From Odobenus rosmarus divergens (lineage: Eukaryota > Chordata > Mammalia > Carnivora > Odobenidae), in contig NW_004451506.1 of the NCBI RefSeq assembly GCF_000321225.1, forward strand, positions 48,452 through 112,451: a stretch of 64,000 nt of DNA, written 5' to 3'. Made by a program: the position numbers and the translations under genes. The number at the start of each line of letters is the position of its first letter. Within the stretch, counting starts at the first letter, position 1. Below are positions 1-11,544 of the stretch, piece by piece. The notes beneath the pieces were generated by a model. The model was not told the origin of the DNA, did no database searches, and saw only the letters and a list, made by a program, of their open reading frames with translations.

Positions 1-215
1 AATCCATACATCAAATATTTAAAAAGCCAATAAATCATCACCAGTGGTGTTTATTCCAGGATCCAAGGTTGTTTTAACTATCGAATGCTCATGTATTTCA
101 CTGCATTAACAGGAGGCCAGAATAATGGAGAAAAATCACAGGATCATTTCAACAGATGCCATAAAAGAACTGAATCAAATCCAACACTATTTCTATGTGT
201 AAAATTACGATGCAC
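1..215 (+). mobile_element. Old LINE-1 ORF2 fragment, cut by the window edge
   Basis: The sequence follows the L1 ORF2 reverse-transcriptase region in sense orientation. Landmarks are a 'tttattccagga' block, then 'ggagaaaaatcacaggatca', then 'aatccaacactatttc'. Frameshifts and stops break the frame, so it is a dead copy. The left end lies outside the window and the right end fades near 215. Confidence 0.7.
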
Positions 216-299
216 TAAAGTTTAAAAACTGCTGTAATCACTTTTTTATGGGCATAAAACAGTTACCTAAGTATGTTCAGAGATTTTAAGAAAAACTTC

Positions 300-1445
300 C
301 AAAGAAGATTAATTTTGAGTTTAGTCCCAAATAACAGATGAGGTGAGGGAAGGAAGAACACTCAGGCACAGGCCAGCAGATCTGAGTGTGATATATTCCA
401 GGAATCAACTATTAGTTAAAGACTGCTCGAGCGTCAGAGAGAAAAGCTCAGAAAAAGAAAAGGAACTGAGAGAAGCCACGTTTCTGGGTGTTTCTTCCTT
501 GTGTATAAGGGTCCCGTGAGGACGGCAGTGATGTTTTATCTTAGGACATGTGGAGCTCCGAGGAACCCTCAATCAGCTGTGGTTTCTGAGAGGGCATCCC
601 GTGAGCCATCAGCACAGTGACTGGAGGACACAGGACTGGAGTCAGGGAGGCTGAGAGAAGGCCGTCTGACCGAGTCCAGGGGAGGCATGACAGAGGCTTA
701 AAACTGTGGCATTGGAAAAGGAGTGAAGGGAGAAAGAAAAGGTACCGAAGAGCTAATACTGATTGGATTTATCAAATTAACTAATCTCCTATGAAGAAAT
801 CTCGGCCATCTCCCCAATTCTGATCTTCAATCCAGAGACAGGTGCCAACGCAGAGAATAGGGGCTCATAGACCCCTTCCTAAGGAATACGGACTATGACC
901 TATTCTAAGGACAGTAGTCTAAGCCTCTGACATGGATTAAATGTGACTGAATTCTCAGCAAATACAATTTAGTTTCTTTTACTATCATCTTGACTTTTCA
1001 GATCAGTCATTAAGGCTTAAAGACGTTAAGTGACTAAGGTTAAGAAGAGGTAGGAAAGACCTGTTTGGACATGTTGAGTTTGAAGTGATGGGAGGACATC
1101 TGAATTGAAATCGATAGGGGTAATTGATCAGGAAGAGAGCTCTGGTCTGATCAAAACAAAAGTGGAATCAACACAGGCTACTTGAAAGAGTGGGAAGCCT
1201 TGGGGCTGCGCAGAGACCAGAGAATAAGAAGACACAGAGTAAGAACTGAGGAGGTACTCAAAACGTGAAAACAATTCTAGATTTTATGTAAGTCGGGATA
1301 GCAGCAGAGAGGTACGAGTAACAGGAGTAAGCAAAGGGAGCTGAATCACAGAAACCAAGCAAAGAGGAAGTTTTCAAAAAGTAAAAAATGATGAGCAAAG
1401 TCAAAGTCTACAGAGAGGTGGAATTAACAGTAAGACGTCACTAGC
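300..1445 (-). mobile_element. Decayed L2 (CR1-clade LINE), antisense, in islands
   Basis: Several islands match the antisense L2 3' half in the right order. They are a 'gatgaggtgagggaagga' region near 340, a 'gagtccaggggaggcatgac' region near 680, 'tttggacatgttgagtttga' near 1065, and an 'agcaaagaggaagttttca' region near 1360. Intervening stretches are too diverged to assign by eye. The family call rests on recalled consensus order, and edges are approximate. Confidence 0.5.
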
Positions 1446-1453
1446 GACGTCAC
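1434..1453. promoter_or_regulatory. Two direct CRE-like GACGTCAC motifs, 12 bp apart
   Basis: The octamer GACGTCAC occurs at 1434-1441 and again at 1446-1453. Each matches seven of eight positions of the CREB/ATF consensus TGACGTCA. Two CpG-containing copies one helical turn apart are uncommon in this CpG-poor region. No promoter or gene is visible nearby, so function is speculative and the pair may be chance within an old repeat. Confidence 0.2.
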
Positions 1454-1945
1454 AGAGATACATTTCAGTTTAACTGTGAAGTTAAAAAAGCAAATAGCTA
1501 ACTCAGAAACAACCATTAAGTTAAGATAACATTAGTTTGAGAGACCGTTTCTGGGCCAGGGAATATCCTGTGTGACTTTGCCAAGTTATTATGTTAGAAG
1601 AGCCTAATAAATATTCAATGCGACCTAATGAAAGGCTTTGAGAACCGATAACAATATAATGGAAAAGGCTGTCCAAGAGTCAAGGGACCAAATGCCTGCT
1701 AAAGGAGCTGGTGTGACTCCAAAGGATGGCGAAGACAATGACTCCTGTTAGAAACAGAATCTGATGAGACCCTGTCAGGTAAATTTGATTAGAGAGAGGA
1801 TGCTTTTACTCATAAAAGAATAAGAGAAATAAGAGATCATCCCACTGCTTTTGGTTGTGATTCAAGGAGTCCTAGCACTGGATACTCTGTGTTTTTATAA
1901 AGCTCTAAGGATGACATCCACACCCCGATTCCGAAACCCTTACTG
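1454..1945. other. No gene or recognisable repeat seen
   Basis: AT-rich unique sequence. Only short chance open frames are present and no repeat family was recognised. Confidence 0.5.
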
Positions 1946-1949
1946 CACA

Positions 1950-2085
1950 AAGTGCTACTGTAGGGCCACGTGGCATCCACCTCACCTGGGAGCATGTTAC
2001 AAAGGCAGATTCTCAAGCCCCGCCCCAGAACTTCCGAACTAGAATCGACATTTTAACAAGGTCACGATCCCCAGGTGAACTCCTA
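1950..2085 (+). mobile_element. MER5-type hAT-Charlie DNA transposon relic
   Basis: Two hallmark MER5 segments occur in order: a 'cacctgggagcatgttacaa' block followed by 'gcagattctcaagccccgcc', then 'gacattttaacaaggtc' and 'ccccaggtga'. The terminal inverted repeats are eroded, so the ends are approximate. It is a non-autonomous element without a transposase gene. Confidence 0.6.
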
Positions 2086-2153
2086 CATAGATGGAAGTTT
2101 AATAGACACTTCTTCTGAACCATAATTTCTTCTGAAATAAAAAACTGAATATT

Positions 2154-2335
2154 GGGGTGCCTGGGTGGCTCTGTCGGTTAAGCAACTGCCTTTCTCAGGT
2201 CATGATCGTGGGATCCTGGGATGAAGCCCCATGTCCCCAGCTCCCTGCTCAGCAGGGAGGCTGCTTCTCTCTCTCCTCCCCACTTGTGCTCTCTCTTGCT
2301 ATCTCTGTCTCTCAAATAAAATCTTTTTAAAAAAT
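2154..2335 (+). mobile_element. CAN SINE (tRNA-Lys-derived)
   Basis: Starts with the carnivore SINE head 'ggggtgcctgggtggctctg', continues through a CT-rich body and ends in 'aaataaaatctttttaaaaa'. The internal A/B box region is tRNA-derived. Flanks resemble a short imperfect target-site duplication (ctgaatatt before, tggaatatt after). Confidence 0.95.
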
Positions 2336-2499
2336 GGAATATTTGCTCTTCTTCCTTCCTTCCTCCAGCTTCTTCAAGTTTAAAGTAGGTTTTAAAGATA
2401 TATACATTCTAGAAAGATTAAAAAATAAAAATAAAGGCTGAGGAAAAATAAATGCAGGGAAAGATAACAGCCACCATGGATTAAAGACTTTGCCTTTGC

Positions 2500-2690
2500 T
2501 AAGAGCTTTATCTGACTTTTATCCGCACAACTTTAGAAGGCAGTCGATATTATTCCAATTATACAGGTGAGAAAATTTAAGTGAGAAAGTTGAGATAACT
2601 TGTCCTAGATCATGAAGTCTGAGAAATGGGGTCGGAACCTAGACCAGTTAAAACCAAATTAGACAGTGCTCTTTCCCACAAAGTGAAAAT
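2500..2690 (-). mobile_element. MIR SINE, antisense
   Basis: Antisense MIR pattern: 'ctaagagctttatctga', then 'ttccaattatacaggtgaga', 'gagataacttgtcctagatc', and ending near 'agacagtgctctttcc'. It is an ancient mammalian SINE, diverged and without visible duplications. Confidence 0.65.
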
Positions 2691-2715
2691 ACAAACGCCT
2701 GTTACATACTCTTTA

Positions 2716-5690
2716 TGTGCATGCAAATGATTTACCCTGTATTTGGCTCTACACTTTCTAGAAGCTGATGTGAAGGCAGCATATAAGAAGAACATGCACA
2801 GAATTTGTATTTAATTCTTTATCAAAATGTAATATGTGTAGAAGAGAGCTATCACTTTTTTTTTAGAGGAGCTATACGTCTTTGTAATAAACTGAAATGC
2901 CTACTGATTTAAGGTCCTGTTTCTTAGCTAATATGTATATAAAGTATATCCAGAGAAATGTTTAGATTACAGGAAAATCTTGTACAAACTTTAAATGGAT
3001 GACTGATAATATATTATTCTGAACTTGACAATGAGGTGGGAGGCAAGCTGTGGTACAGAAGTAGAACACAGGGTCAGGAACGAATTCCTGGCATCCACTA
3101 TATTCAGAGAGTCTAGAACCAGAGGCTTTTTGGAAGTCTTCAAAAATGTTTGAAATTTGGAAGGAAAAAAGAAAAAAGTCTCTCTCAAACAAGAAAATAG
3201 CAAATAGCAAAAATTGCAATTAGTGTTTAATAATGGCCACAAAATAAAGCATGATGTCAACTTCATAAAGTATAATATTTAGCAATAAAAAAATGCACTA
3301 TGCTTGAAAACTGTCTTGAGATTAGATTTTCCAACTTTGCAGGAATTCTTGGATATACTTGGTCTAGAAATGAATTACTTGCAAGTAAATAATTTTCTAA
3401 AGCAAAATTACAATTAATTTTGCCCCTCTCCCCACAATGTGTGTATATATGGAGGCAGATACATATCTGATATATATATATATATGTGTATATATATATA
3501 TATCCCCTGTGAGGGCATTAGAAGTCCCTGCCCTTGGCATAGGTACCAAAGTGAATGGGGCTGCCTGATTTACAGAGCTCCGACTTTCCCCTCTGTCTGT
3601 AGTTTAGGCCCTGTGCTAGGCTAGGATGGAACCGGAAATATCAAAGAACACGAGGGCAACCCAGCTCTCCCCCAACCCCATGAGTCAAATAAAATCCCTT
3701 CCTCCACAGTTCCCACACTACCAGGAAGTGTCCACATGGGTACTAAGACACCGCTAGGTAAAGACGTGATGTGTATTTTCTTGGGTTAGCTTGCAAGAGC
3801 TGGATTATTAATGTCTGGTTCCATACTAGGAACAAAGTCCTAGGATAATCAAAGAATCGCCCAGGAAGCCATTTGGATTGAAGTTAGCCTTTCCTTCAAG
3901 AACGGAAGAGCCAAAACTTGGCCGCTTTGATTTGCATGCCTTTCAGCTACTAGTTCCAGCCAATTCAGTTCATACAACTCCAGCTTTCATTTGGGGCTGA
4001 GTTCATTGACTAAAAAAATAAAGAAGAATGGGGGGAAAAAAAGAAAAAAACCTCACAAGAAAAGAAATCAAGGAAAGGCTTCATTGATTATGCAGAGTGT
4101 TGCTTTGGGAAAGGGGAAAATCTTATTAGAAGGCTGGCAAACTCACTTCATTAGGGACCTAGTGACATCTTCTAAAACCAGAACATTACATCAGGTTAGT
4201 TTAAAACATCAAATGACCTTGTAGTTTGGTCAGGATACCCCATCCCCATTCATTCTGCCTGGTTCATTCTTTGCATTTTTCACCATACTTTTATTGATGG
4301 CGAAAAGGTTGCTACCAAATAAGCTGAATGAAATGGGACTTATAGAAATTAGAAACACTAAAATCAGGGATTGTGATTCTGCTCGCTCACTTTGTCCTCT
4401 AAAAGCCCACTTTCTTTTTCTAAGCACATGATCATTTGCCTCTCTTTCCACCACCCTTCTCTCTCATACATAGTCCCACTCATTCTCCTTGCACCTGATG
4501 ATTCTCTGTATGCAGTGTCGAAATAAATGCAGACATGAGCATCAGATCTCATAAGGGTGTGTGAGAATCCCCCGAAGTGTGCCTGCATGGTTTCCACACC
4601 AAAAAAGGAGGTTATTTAATTGTTTCCTTCCTCTCTTTGGGAGCATCAAACGCCCCACTCATTGAAACCCCCCTGCTTCCTAGAAATAATTAGCCTAAGG
4701 GATAAAACTACCATTGCAATTTATAAAAGAGGAATTAAGAGATCAAGATGGTTCAGTCATGCCAAATAAATCTTATTCAGTTATGTGAGAAAGTGGCTAA
4801 TAATAGTGATCTCATGGCCAGTTTTATTTACCTGCAAGTACTCCCTATCTTGGTTTCAGGCAACATTTGACACATAACTGAGAACATACTTCTGAGTAAG
4901 ACAATGAAATTCGAATTAGACGGTAATGTTGTAAGGCGGGTACACTTAAAATTTAGGTAACTTCCACTCTGGAAAAGTCAACTGGAGAGATACCTACAAG
5001 AAAGTCACAGAAGATTCTCTCTTTAACCTTATTCTGTAAAACATTGTATGAATAAGCAAAATAAAAGTTAAATGTGCAGGCTACTTCAAATCTGAGCAAA
5101 TATGAAATTATTTTGATGACAAAACTCAAAATTATATGCTCAATGTACTCTACCAACTTGAAATAAATTAAAATAGAACAGTGAAGACTGTGAAGTCCTG
5201 CATTTGAATGTATTTAAATCAATAACTGAATCAAAGATAACTTGCTTCACAGTGGTTCACAGGATACCGGGAAGGCTTTACTGCAACCATAAAATTTATA
5301 CAAATGGTAAGTATGAGTGGGAAAATGAAGCTAATGAGCAAATCAGTACATTCCATTTTTGAGAGGCTCCAATTGTTAAAAAGTTCTTCCTTATATGGAG
5401 CTGGAATCTATTCACTGTCAATTTCATTTAATTTTTCTCAGAGAGGAATGAAGTTGAGTTCCTGGTAACTCAGATATAGACACCAGGATATAAAATTAAC
5501 TCTGATTATAATAGGTCTAAATGTGACTATAACAGCAGGGAACAACACTCAAATGGATTAGAGATTATTACCTTGCAGTTGCAAATTTGAACTAGATTTT
5601 GAGTAGTTGCAAACCCAGATCATATTTATTTCCTTAAAAACCATACAATAACATCTTATTTTATTGGCATATAAATCCAGCAACTTCATA
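2716..5690. other. Unique AT-rich DNA, no gene seen
   Basis: About 3 kb without a recognisable coding exon. Open frames here are all under 95 codons and show no family resemblance. The only clear element is the TA microsatellite at 3471-3503. Part of 5340-5450 may be an old unassigned repeat. Confidence 0.5.
3471..3503. repeat. (TA)n microsatellite with a TG interruption
   Basis: Alternating TA interrupted once by 'tgtg'. It is self-complementary and can fold into a cruciform, and is likely length-polymorphic. Confidence 0.9.
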
Positions 5691-5699
5691 TTTCTAAAA

Positions 5700-5785
5700 C
5701 ACTGTGTCCTATATGTCTTTCTACTCCCACACTTACTAAAGTACCTAAGTAATTGGCAAATATTTAGTGAATGAATGAATAAAAT
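5700..5785 (+). mobile_element. L2 3' end relic
   Basis: Short sense L2 tail ending in the diagnostic 'gtgaatgaatgaataaa' after a 'ggcaaatatttagtg' block. Confidence 0.5.
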
Positions 5786-6267
5786 TTAAAAGACTGACCA
5801 GCCAAACCTAATGAAACAATATAATGTGGTGGATTCCCTTAGGGAATTAATCACTATCTTTTCAATTATACATGTAATTCTGCAGGCTTGGCTAATTGGT
5901 TTTCAGGCCTATAGTAAATTGGAAAGAAAAAAAAATAAAGGCCATCATCAAGTATACTGGTATCAGCATAAAAATAAAGGAAAATAGGGAAATTTTTAAA
6001 AAACTCATATGCACATATGGGTCATTTAGGGTAGAGTCAAATAACCCCCACCAATTCAGTTTTCCCTGATTAGAGTGCCCACAGACATCACAGTACTGAT
6101 GGATATCAGACAGCATCAAGGTACACTTATGTTTATAAGGCGTCATGTGATCAGCAACATAGGAAATTATGCACGAAGTAGTTTTACAAGACTACACCCA
6201 CAAAGTTAATAAGTTGAAAAAATCAGTACACAAAGGCATAAACCTTCAGCTCTCTAAAAATACTCCA

Positions 6268-6470
6268 GGGCGCCTGGGTGGTTCAGTCGTTAAGCATCTG
6301 CCTTTGGCTCAGGTCATGATCCCGGGGTCCTGGGATTGAGCCCCACATCGGGCTCCCTGCTCCGTGGGAAGCCTGCTTCTCCCTCTCCCACTCCCCCTGC
6401 TTGTGTTCCTTCTCTTGCTGTCTCTCTCTCTGTTGAAAAATATATAAAATCTTAAAAAAAAAAAAAACAA
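6268..6470 (+). mobile_element. CAN SINE
   Basis: Head 'gggcgcctgggtggttcag', CT-rich body and A-tail (about 6454-6467). The 7-bp sequence actccag flanks both ends (just before 6268 and at 6471-6477) as a target-site duplication. Open frames on either strand here are SINE-derived and not genes. Confidence 0.95.
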
Positions 6471-6779
6471 ACTCCAGACTCCACTATTTGCAGTGACTTG
6501 CTTCGCCTGAGCTCCTGAGAGCGTCAGTTTCATGACATGTCCAGAAAACCTCCTTAGCAACTTCCGTTCTTATCTTCCAGCAATTCCTGCTTTCACCTCA
6601 ATTACCCTAACAGCTCAGAGTGGTAGAATGAAGACATTATATCCAGTTTATGGATATGCAAGCCAAATTAACACAAAAGAAAGTCAATCAGGAGAAAGTG
6701 AGGCTGGTCTACTCCTCAAACATCAAGATTTTGTGTTTCACTTAATCATTCATGTAGACAGAAAACATTTCTGATGTGG

Positions 6780-6880
6780 ATGTGTACTAAATTCTAGACA
6801 CCAGGCTGGGTGATACACGTGTAGAGCTAAAGCAACTCTCTTGGGAAAACAAACACATAAATAATTGGAGGAAGAGTGGA
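6780..6880 (-). mobile_element. Probable L2 3' end, antisense
   Basis: A weak antisense L2 pattern is seen: 'gacaccaggctgggtgatac' followed by 'aaaacaaacacataaataa'. Diverged and low confidence. Confidence 0.35.
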
Positions 6881-7069
6881 GAATGAGTTAAAAATCAGAA
6901 GGCCTGATAGGTTTAAAATACCATATACGGTACTAGATGTTTTTCTTTAAAGCACTTTTCCATTTGAAGCTCTAATTAGACTAAATAACCATTAACTACT
7001 TTTCAACCCCAAAAATGATGTGATTCTATCTTGTTCAATTTCACAAAATCACTGTGAAATAACCAATGT

Positions 7070-7190
7070 CAAGCATTGTTAATCTGCAGTTAGTAGACTA
7101 TGAAATTGAAGATTTTATAGATTGCATAACTTACCCCAAACCACACACCTAGTTAACAGTGAAGCCAGATAAGAAGCTAACTTGATTTGG
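7070..7190 (-). mobile_element. Probable MIR, antisense
   Basis: An antisense MIR-like order is seen: 'gactatgaaattgaagattt', 'gcataacttaccccaaacca', then 'cctagttaacagtgaagcca'. Old and diverged. Confidence 0.45.
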
Positions 7191-7659
7191 ATCCTAATTA
7201 ATTATCCTATTATGGAATAAGTGTCATTCATGTTTTATGATAGGAAATCATTACCTGTCCCATTCCATAGACTGAAATCTCACTCTGGTGTTATATGATA
7301 AAGCACATTGAATAAATGAGGCTTGTTCCCCGAATGGTGGATGATTTGCTGTTTCGCTAGTAAAGTTTTTCTTTTTCTCCTCTTGGCATGCCACATGGAC
7401 AATCTGTGTACGAATCCACTGTTATCTCTGCTCATAGTGCTTTTAAATAGCTACTGCTTCCAGAGTGCTTGTAAAAAGCTTATGAATTGCCAAGCTTCAT
7501 TACTGTGTATATGTAAAGCTTGTCAGCTATTTTGGGGATGCCATGGAGTTCTTTTCTACTTAGGGTCCTTCAGGATGTGATCCAAGTACAAATAAAATGT
7601 GCATTTTTTTCCCAGAGAATTTTAGAAAGAGGAGTGACCTTAAATTGATCCTTCAGCTA

Positions 7660-7765
7660 CTCAATCATCAATGAGAATTTATTTAGTGCTGATATACACA
7701 AGATCCCGTGGACATAAAAATAAATACGTGACCTTCATCCTTAGAGAACTTAAACTAAAATTTGA
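7660..7765 (-). mobile_element. Probable L2 3' end, antisense
   Basis: 'gagaatttatttagtgctga' followed by 'ccttagagaacttaaac' resembles the antisense L2 terminus. A 70-codon open frame over this segment is not coding evidence. Confidence 0.4.
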
Positions 7766-7769
7766 AGAT

Positions 7770-8905
7770 TTTCATGAAAATTTAAGCGTAGCTCCTTTGC
7801 TCGATATGACAAGGTGTCCCACAGATTTAAAAGCTTATGCTAAATGTGCTTCTCAAAATGTTTATAGCACAGTCCACTGGTAAGCCAGGGAGATCTATTA
7901 GATGACTTCTTTAATGAAAATTTTCCAAGTTATAAATGGTGGATATGGTAATTAATATCAACTGTGGACTCCCCCCCACAGAAGACCAACCAAAAAGATC
8001 TACTGACTAAGCAAAGCTAACTTCACTAAATCTACAAGAGTAAGGAAGACTGTAACCTTGACTGTGTCTCAGTGTCTCAGGAAGAGTGGGTTCAGGACGC
8101 TATTTGTGGGGCTTTGGGGTCTGATCTCAAGCGGTTGAAGTTCAGTCTTTCAAGGCAAGGAATTGACCAGGAATGAGAAGAGTCTCGATAAGTGAACTGT
8201 TGTTTAATAAGGAAATTGTTTACCCAGGTAAACAATCTATTGTTCTAGTAGGAGAACAATTTGCTCAGATGAGTAAACCGTGTGTTTGGATATATTAGCT
8301 CTCAGGAATTTAATGAAGCAACAAAGTTATGACTTGGTTTTATAGCCCTATTTTCCCGGCCAATATTTTCTAGGATGATGGGAGCTCTGCATGGGTCAAG
8401 TTTTTGCCTCACTTCCCATTTTACTTACATGTAAAATACGATTTATGATTATTGTTTATACTTTAAAGGATATTCAATCACATTCTAGGGGCTTCCAATG
8501 AAAATAGCACATGCATTTATTATCAAATATATTTAATGTTTATTGAAAGCCAATTTTTTTTTCAGTTTTTAATTTAGTGTTCTGTATATATTCATTTGCA
8601 TAGAGGTGGAAAGAAACATTTCTTTGGGGCAAACAAAATCTTCATTTGGAGTTTGCCAAGTTTGGACCTACTGTTCTTCAAGAAAGCTAAAAATATAAAT
8701 TACATATTCATTAAAAGTGATATTAGTATGGGATATCACTTTCAGTAAAAGCACTAAAAAGGCAGAATCAGCCCTTTGGCTGGATGGTGGATTTAATTTT
8801 AAGAGTCTAAGAGAAAAAAATAACCTAAATCTGCATTTTCTTTGTTTTCCTCCCCACTGAAGCAATCCTGAGATTGTTATTCATTTTGCACTTAAATGCA
8901 GGTGC
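7770..8905. other. No gene seen; contains paired palindromes
   Basis: Unique sequence without recognisable exons. Its only notable structure is the palindrome pair at 8215-8260, listed separately. The GT-rich stretch 8080-8300 could be an unrecognised old LTR. Confidence 0.45.
8215..8260. promoter_or_regulatory. Two adjacent perfect inverted repeats with forkhead- and SOX-like cores
   Basis: Palindrome 1 (8215-8236) has 10-bp arms ATTGTTTACC and GGTAAACAAT around a CA spacer. Each arm carries the forkhead core TGTTTAC/GTAAACA. Palindrome 2 (8239-8260) has 8-bp arms ATTGTTCT and AGAACAAT around a 6-bp spacer. Each arm carries a SOX-type ATTGTT/AACAAT core. The arms are exact. A role as paired transcription-factor sites is inference. 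Confidence 0.3.
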
Positions 8906-8909
8906 CCTA

Positions 8910-9032
8910 CTAAAGCTTGTTACACACACATTCTTACTTCATAGTCAGAACGCCCTTGTCAAACAGGTAGCATTCACCATTTTACAGGTAGAAAAACAAC
9001 AGAACATATGTTGCCCAACTCATACAGGTGTT
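8910..9032 (-). mobile_element. MIR fragment, antisense
   Basis: 'ccattttacaggtagaaaaa' then 'gttgcccaactcatacaggt' is the antisense MIR core, and the CAN SINE at 9064 lies just beyond it. Confidence 0.5.
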
Positions 9033-9063
9033 GGTATATTTGAACTTTGTATATCTGATTTCT

Positions 9064-9243
9064 TTTCTTTTTTTTTTTTTTTAAGAAAGGGAGAGGGGTG
9101 GGGGGAGGGGCAGAGAGAAGCTGAAGCAGGTTCCATGCCCAGCACAGAGCCCAACACCGGGCTCCATCTCACGATCCTGAGATCATGACCTGAGCTGAAA
9201 CCACAAGTTGGATGCTTAACCAACTGAGCCACTCAGGTGCCCC
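9064..9243 (-). mobile_element. CAN SINE, antisense, perfect 16-bp target-site duplication
   Basis: Poly-T tail at the left, a G/A-rich body, and the tRNA-derived head at the right ending 'gagccactcaggtgcccc'. The 16-bp tgtatatctgatttct is repeated exactly at 9048-9063 and 9244-9259, which fixes both ends. Confidence 0.97.
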
Positions 9244-9647
9244 TGTATATCTGATTTCTAAGCCTGTTCTGTTGGGCCTGCTAAGAGGAGGTTATCAACA
9301 TGAAGTTAGAACCTCAGTAATGAAATATCATCTTCCAGCTCTCTAGAACGCAGACGTACTAATGACTCTTGCACTGGGGTGGGGGTGGAGTCTCTTTATT
9401 CAGAGAATAAGAGCAGTCCTTTGAATCACTGGGAGAGAAGAACCCTGGATTTGGGGGGGTGTGGTAGGCAGAATACTAAGATGTCCCCCAGATTCCCAGC
9501 CCCTGGGTACACATACCTTCTCCTAGTTATTCAAGCAAACACTAAGTGTTGCCGCAGAGGGATCTCACAGATGCAGTCAGGTCCTACAACAATTGACCTT
9601 AAGATAAGGAGACGATCTGGGTGGGCCTGACCTAATCATACGAGGCC

Positions 9648-9725
9648 ACTAAATTAGGGTCATGCGGTCAGAGACAAGGGAAGGGCTACTAAATTAGGGT
9701 CATGTGATCAGAGACAAGGGAAGTG
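9648..9725. repeat. 40-bp tandem duplication inside the LTR
   Basis: A unit beginning 'actaaattagggtcatg' at 9648 recurs at 9688 with only a few differences (period 40). Confidence 0.9.
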
Positions 9726-9810
9726 TGAGAAGTATTTGGCACGAGGGACATTCTCCTGCTGGCTTTGAGGGTCACGTGGCCAGAAAGTGGATGGCTTCTA
9801 GGAGCTGAAA

Positions 9811-9842
9811 GTGACCCCTGCTGACAGTGACCCCTGCTGACA
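9811..9842. repeat. 16-bp perfect tandem duplication inside the LTR
   Basis: gtgacccctgctgaca at 9811-9826 is repeated exactly at 9827-9842. Confidence 0.95.
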
Positions 9843-10334
9843 GCCACCCAGGAAAGGCAGACCTCAGTCCTACAACTGCAAGGAACTGAAGATGGCTAAC
9901 AATCTGAACGAGTTTGGAAGCAGATTCTTCCCCAAACCTCCCAAAATAAACACAGCCCAACCGATACCTTGATTTTAGCCTTAAGACCCCGATGGGGGAA
10001 CCCGACCACATCACTGCCCAAGCTGACCTGCAGAAGTGTGAGCTAATAAACCACAAGGTTTATAGTAATTTTTCACATGGCAACAGAAAACAAAAACAAA
10101 GGGCTACAGACTTCTATAAAGCGAGAGTGTTAACTTGTGATTAGAACAGTAATGAGCACTTCTGGTTAGTTTGAAAGTGAGCTTGCCTTATCTGCAAGTA
10201 GTATAACCAATTTTCTACAGTTTCAAGAAAACATCACTGCTGTATAAACAAATTGCAGGTCCATCAAATTCCTCTGGTCATCTAACCATGTGCATGTATA
10301 CATAATAACAATAATATGGAAATAATGATTTGGA

Positions 10335-10505
10335 GTGTTCAATGTATTTCCGCATTCCTTGTATCATTTGAGCCTTATTATAAATCAGTGGAGCAGACAA
10401 ATTATTATTATTATTATTCCTCCCTATAGCACAAGAAATGAGCATGTAGAAAGGGCAGGTGACTAACTTGAGATCAACCACAGGAATTCGGCAGCGCAAT
10501 GCTGT
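10335..10505 (-). mobile_element. MIR, antisense, with (ATT)n expansion
   Basis: Antisense MIR order: 'catttgagccttattataa', an expanded ATT run near 10400-10418, 'aggtgactaacttgagatca', then 'aggaattcggcagcgcaatg'. Confidence 0.5.
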
Positions 10506-10942
10506 GGCCAGTAGGTGACAATCAAGGTCTTCTGATTTCTCTCAAAGCCACATTTTACTCTCAGGGCCGACTAAAACATTTTGGCAAAACAAAGAAGTTA
10601 TGTTCTCCTTTCCACTTCTGTTTTAAGAAATAGAAGAATAACTAGATAATTTTATATTTGGAATAATTGCTTTTATTCCCACATCACCTTTCCTACCCAT
10701 CACACAATGTGGGTTATTAAAAAACATTTTTAAACATTTATTTTTATGTTGAAAAACATCTTTGTTCAAAAAAATTTTTTTTACTGTTTTAAAAGAAACA
10801 AACTGAATTTGTAAAAGTTTGAACTATGCTTCAAAATGATTCAAGCTGTAAGGTAATGATAATTTTTCAATAGCCAATATGGGATTCATTCAATGTGTCT
10901 GCGAAATGAAATTCTATGTTCCCATTAAAGTGAGATCTACAG

Positions 10943-11136
10943 GGGTGCCTGGGTGGCTCAGTCGGTTAAGAGTCTGCCTTCGGCTCAGGTCATGATCCCA
11001 GGGTCCTGGGATCGAGCCCCGCATCAGGCTCACTTTTCAGCAGAAGCCTGCTTCTCCCTCTCCCTCTTCCCCTGCTTGTGTTCCTTCTCTTTGCTGTCTC
11101 TGTCAAATAAATAAATAAAATCTTTAAAAAAAAATG
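10943..11136 (+). mobile_element. CAN SINE, perfect 15-bp target-site duplication
   Basis: Typical head 'gggtgcctgggtggctcagt', CT body and '(aaat)n aatcttt (a)n' tail. The duplication aagtgagatctacag is exact at 10928-10942 and 11137-11151. Confidence 0.97.
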
Positions 11137-11226
11137 AAGTGAGATCTACAGTTATCCACATGAAAAATGATATATATTCACACAAGAAGTTGTTGATTCC
11201 CTTTGTACTCTACAATCCTATTTTGT

Positions 11227-11257
11227 AAAAAAAAAAAAAAAACAACACACACACACA
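11227..11257. repeat. Poly-A followed by (CA)n
   Basis: About 16 A residues run into a short CA microsatellite. Confidence 0.85.
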
Positions 11258-11544
11258 GGCACGCATCCACACACTGATACATACATACACCAAATTTTTG
11301 ACAGAGGTCGTCTGTGGAATGGGGGCATTTTAATGCTTTTCTAAATTTTCTGTATTTCTTCTAAGTACCACATTTTATAGTGTATTTTTATCCAAAAAAA
11401 ATCCCACTTTCATTTTTTTACAAAGTAATTTGCTTGAAACTCTCAGTCTAGCTGTATTAAAGCAACACGTTTATGATAAAGTATTCAGGAATCTATATGA
11501 AGGTTGGGAATTAACGCTTTGTTCCCATGACCCTAGCTGGGTGT

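Larger units (their letters stand above)
9460..10097 (+). mobile_element. MaLR-type LTR (MLT1D-like)
   Basis: Begins 'tgtggtaggcagaatactaa' and continues with 'gggtgggcctgacctaatca', 'accttgattttagcctta' and 'gtgtgagctaataaacca', the order seen in MLT1D-like solitary LTRs. It ends near 'ggcaacagaaaacaaaaac'. Two internal tandem duplications lengthen it. No internal retroviral genes follow, so it is probably a solo LTR. The subfamily name is from memory. Confidence 0.6.
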
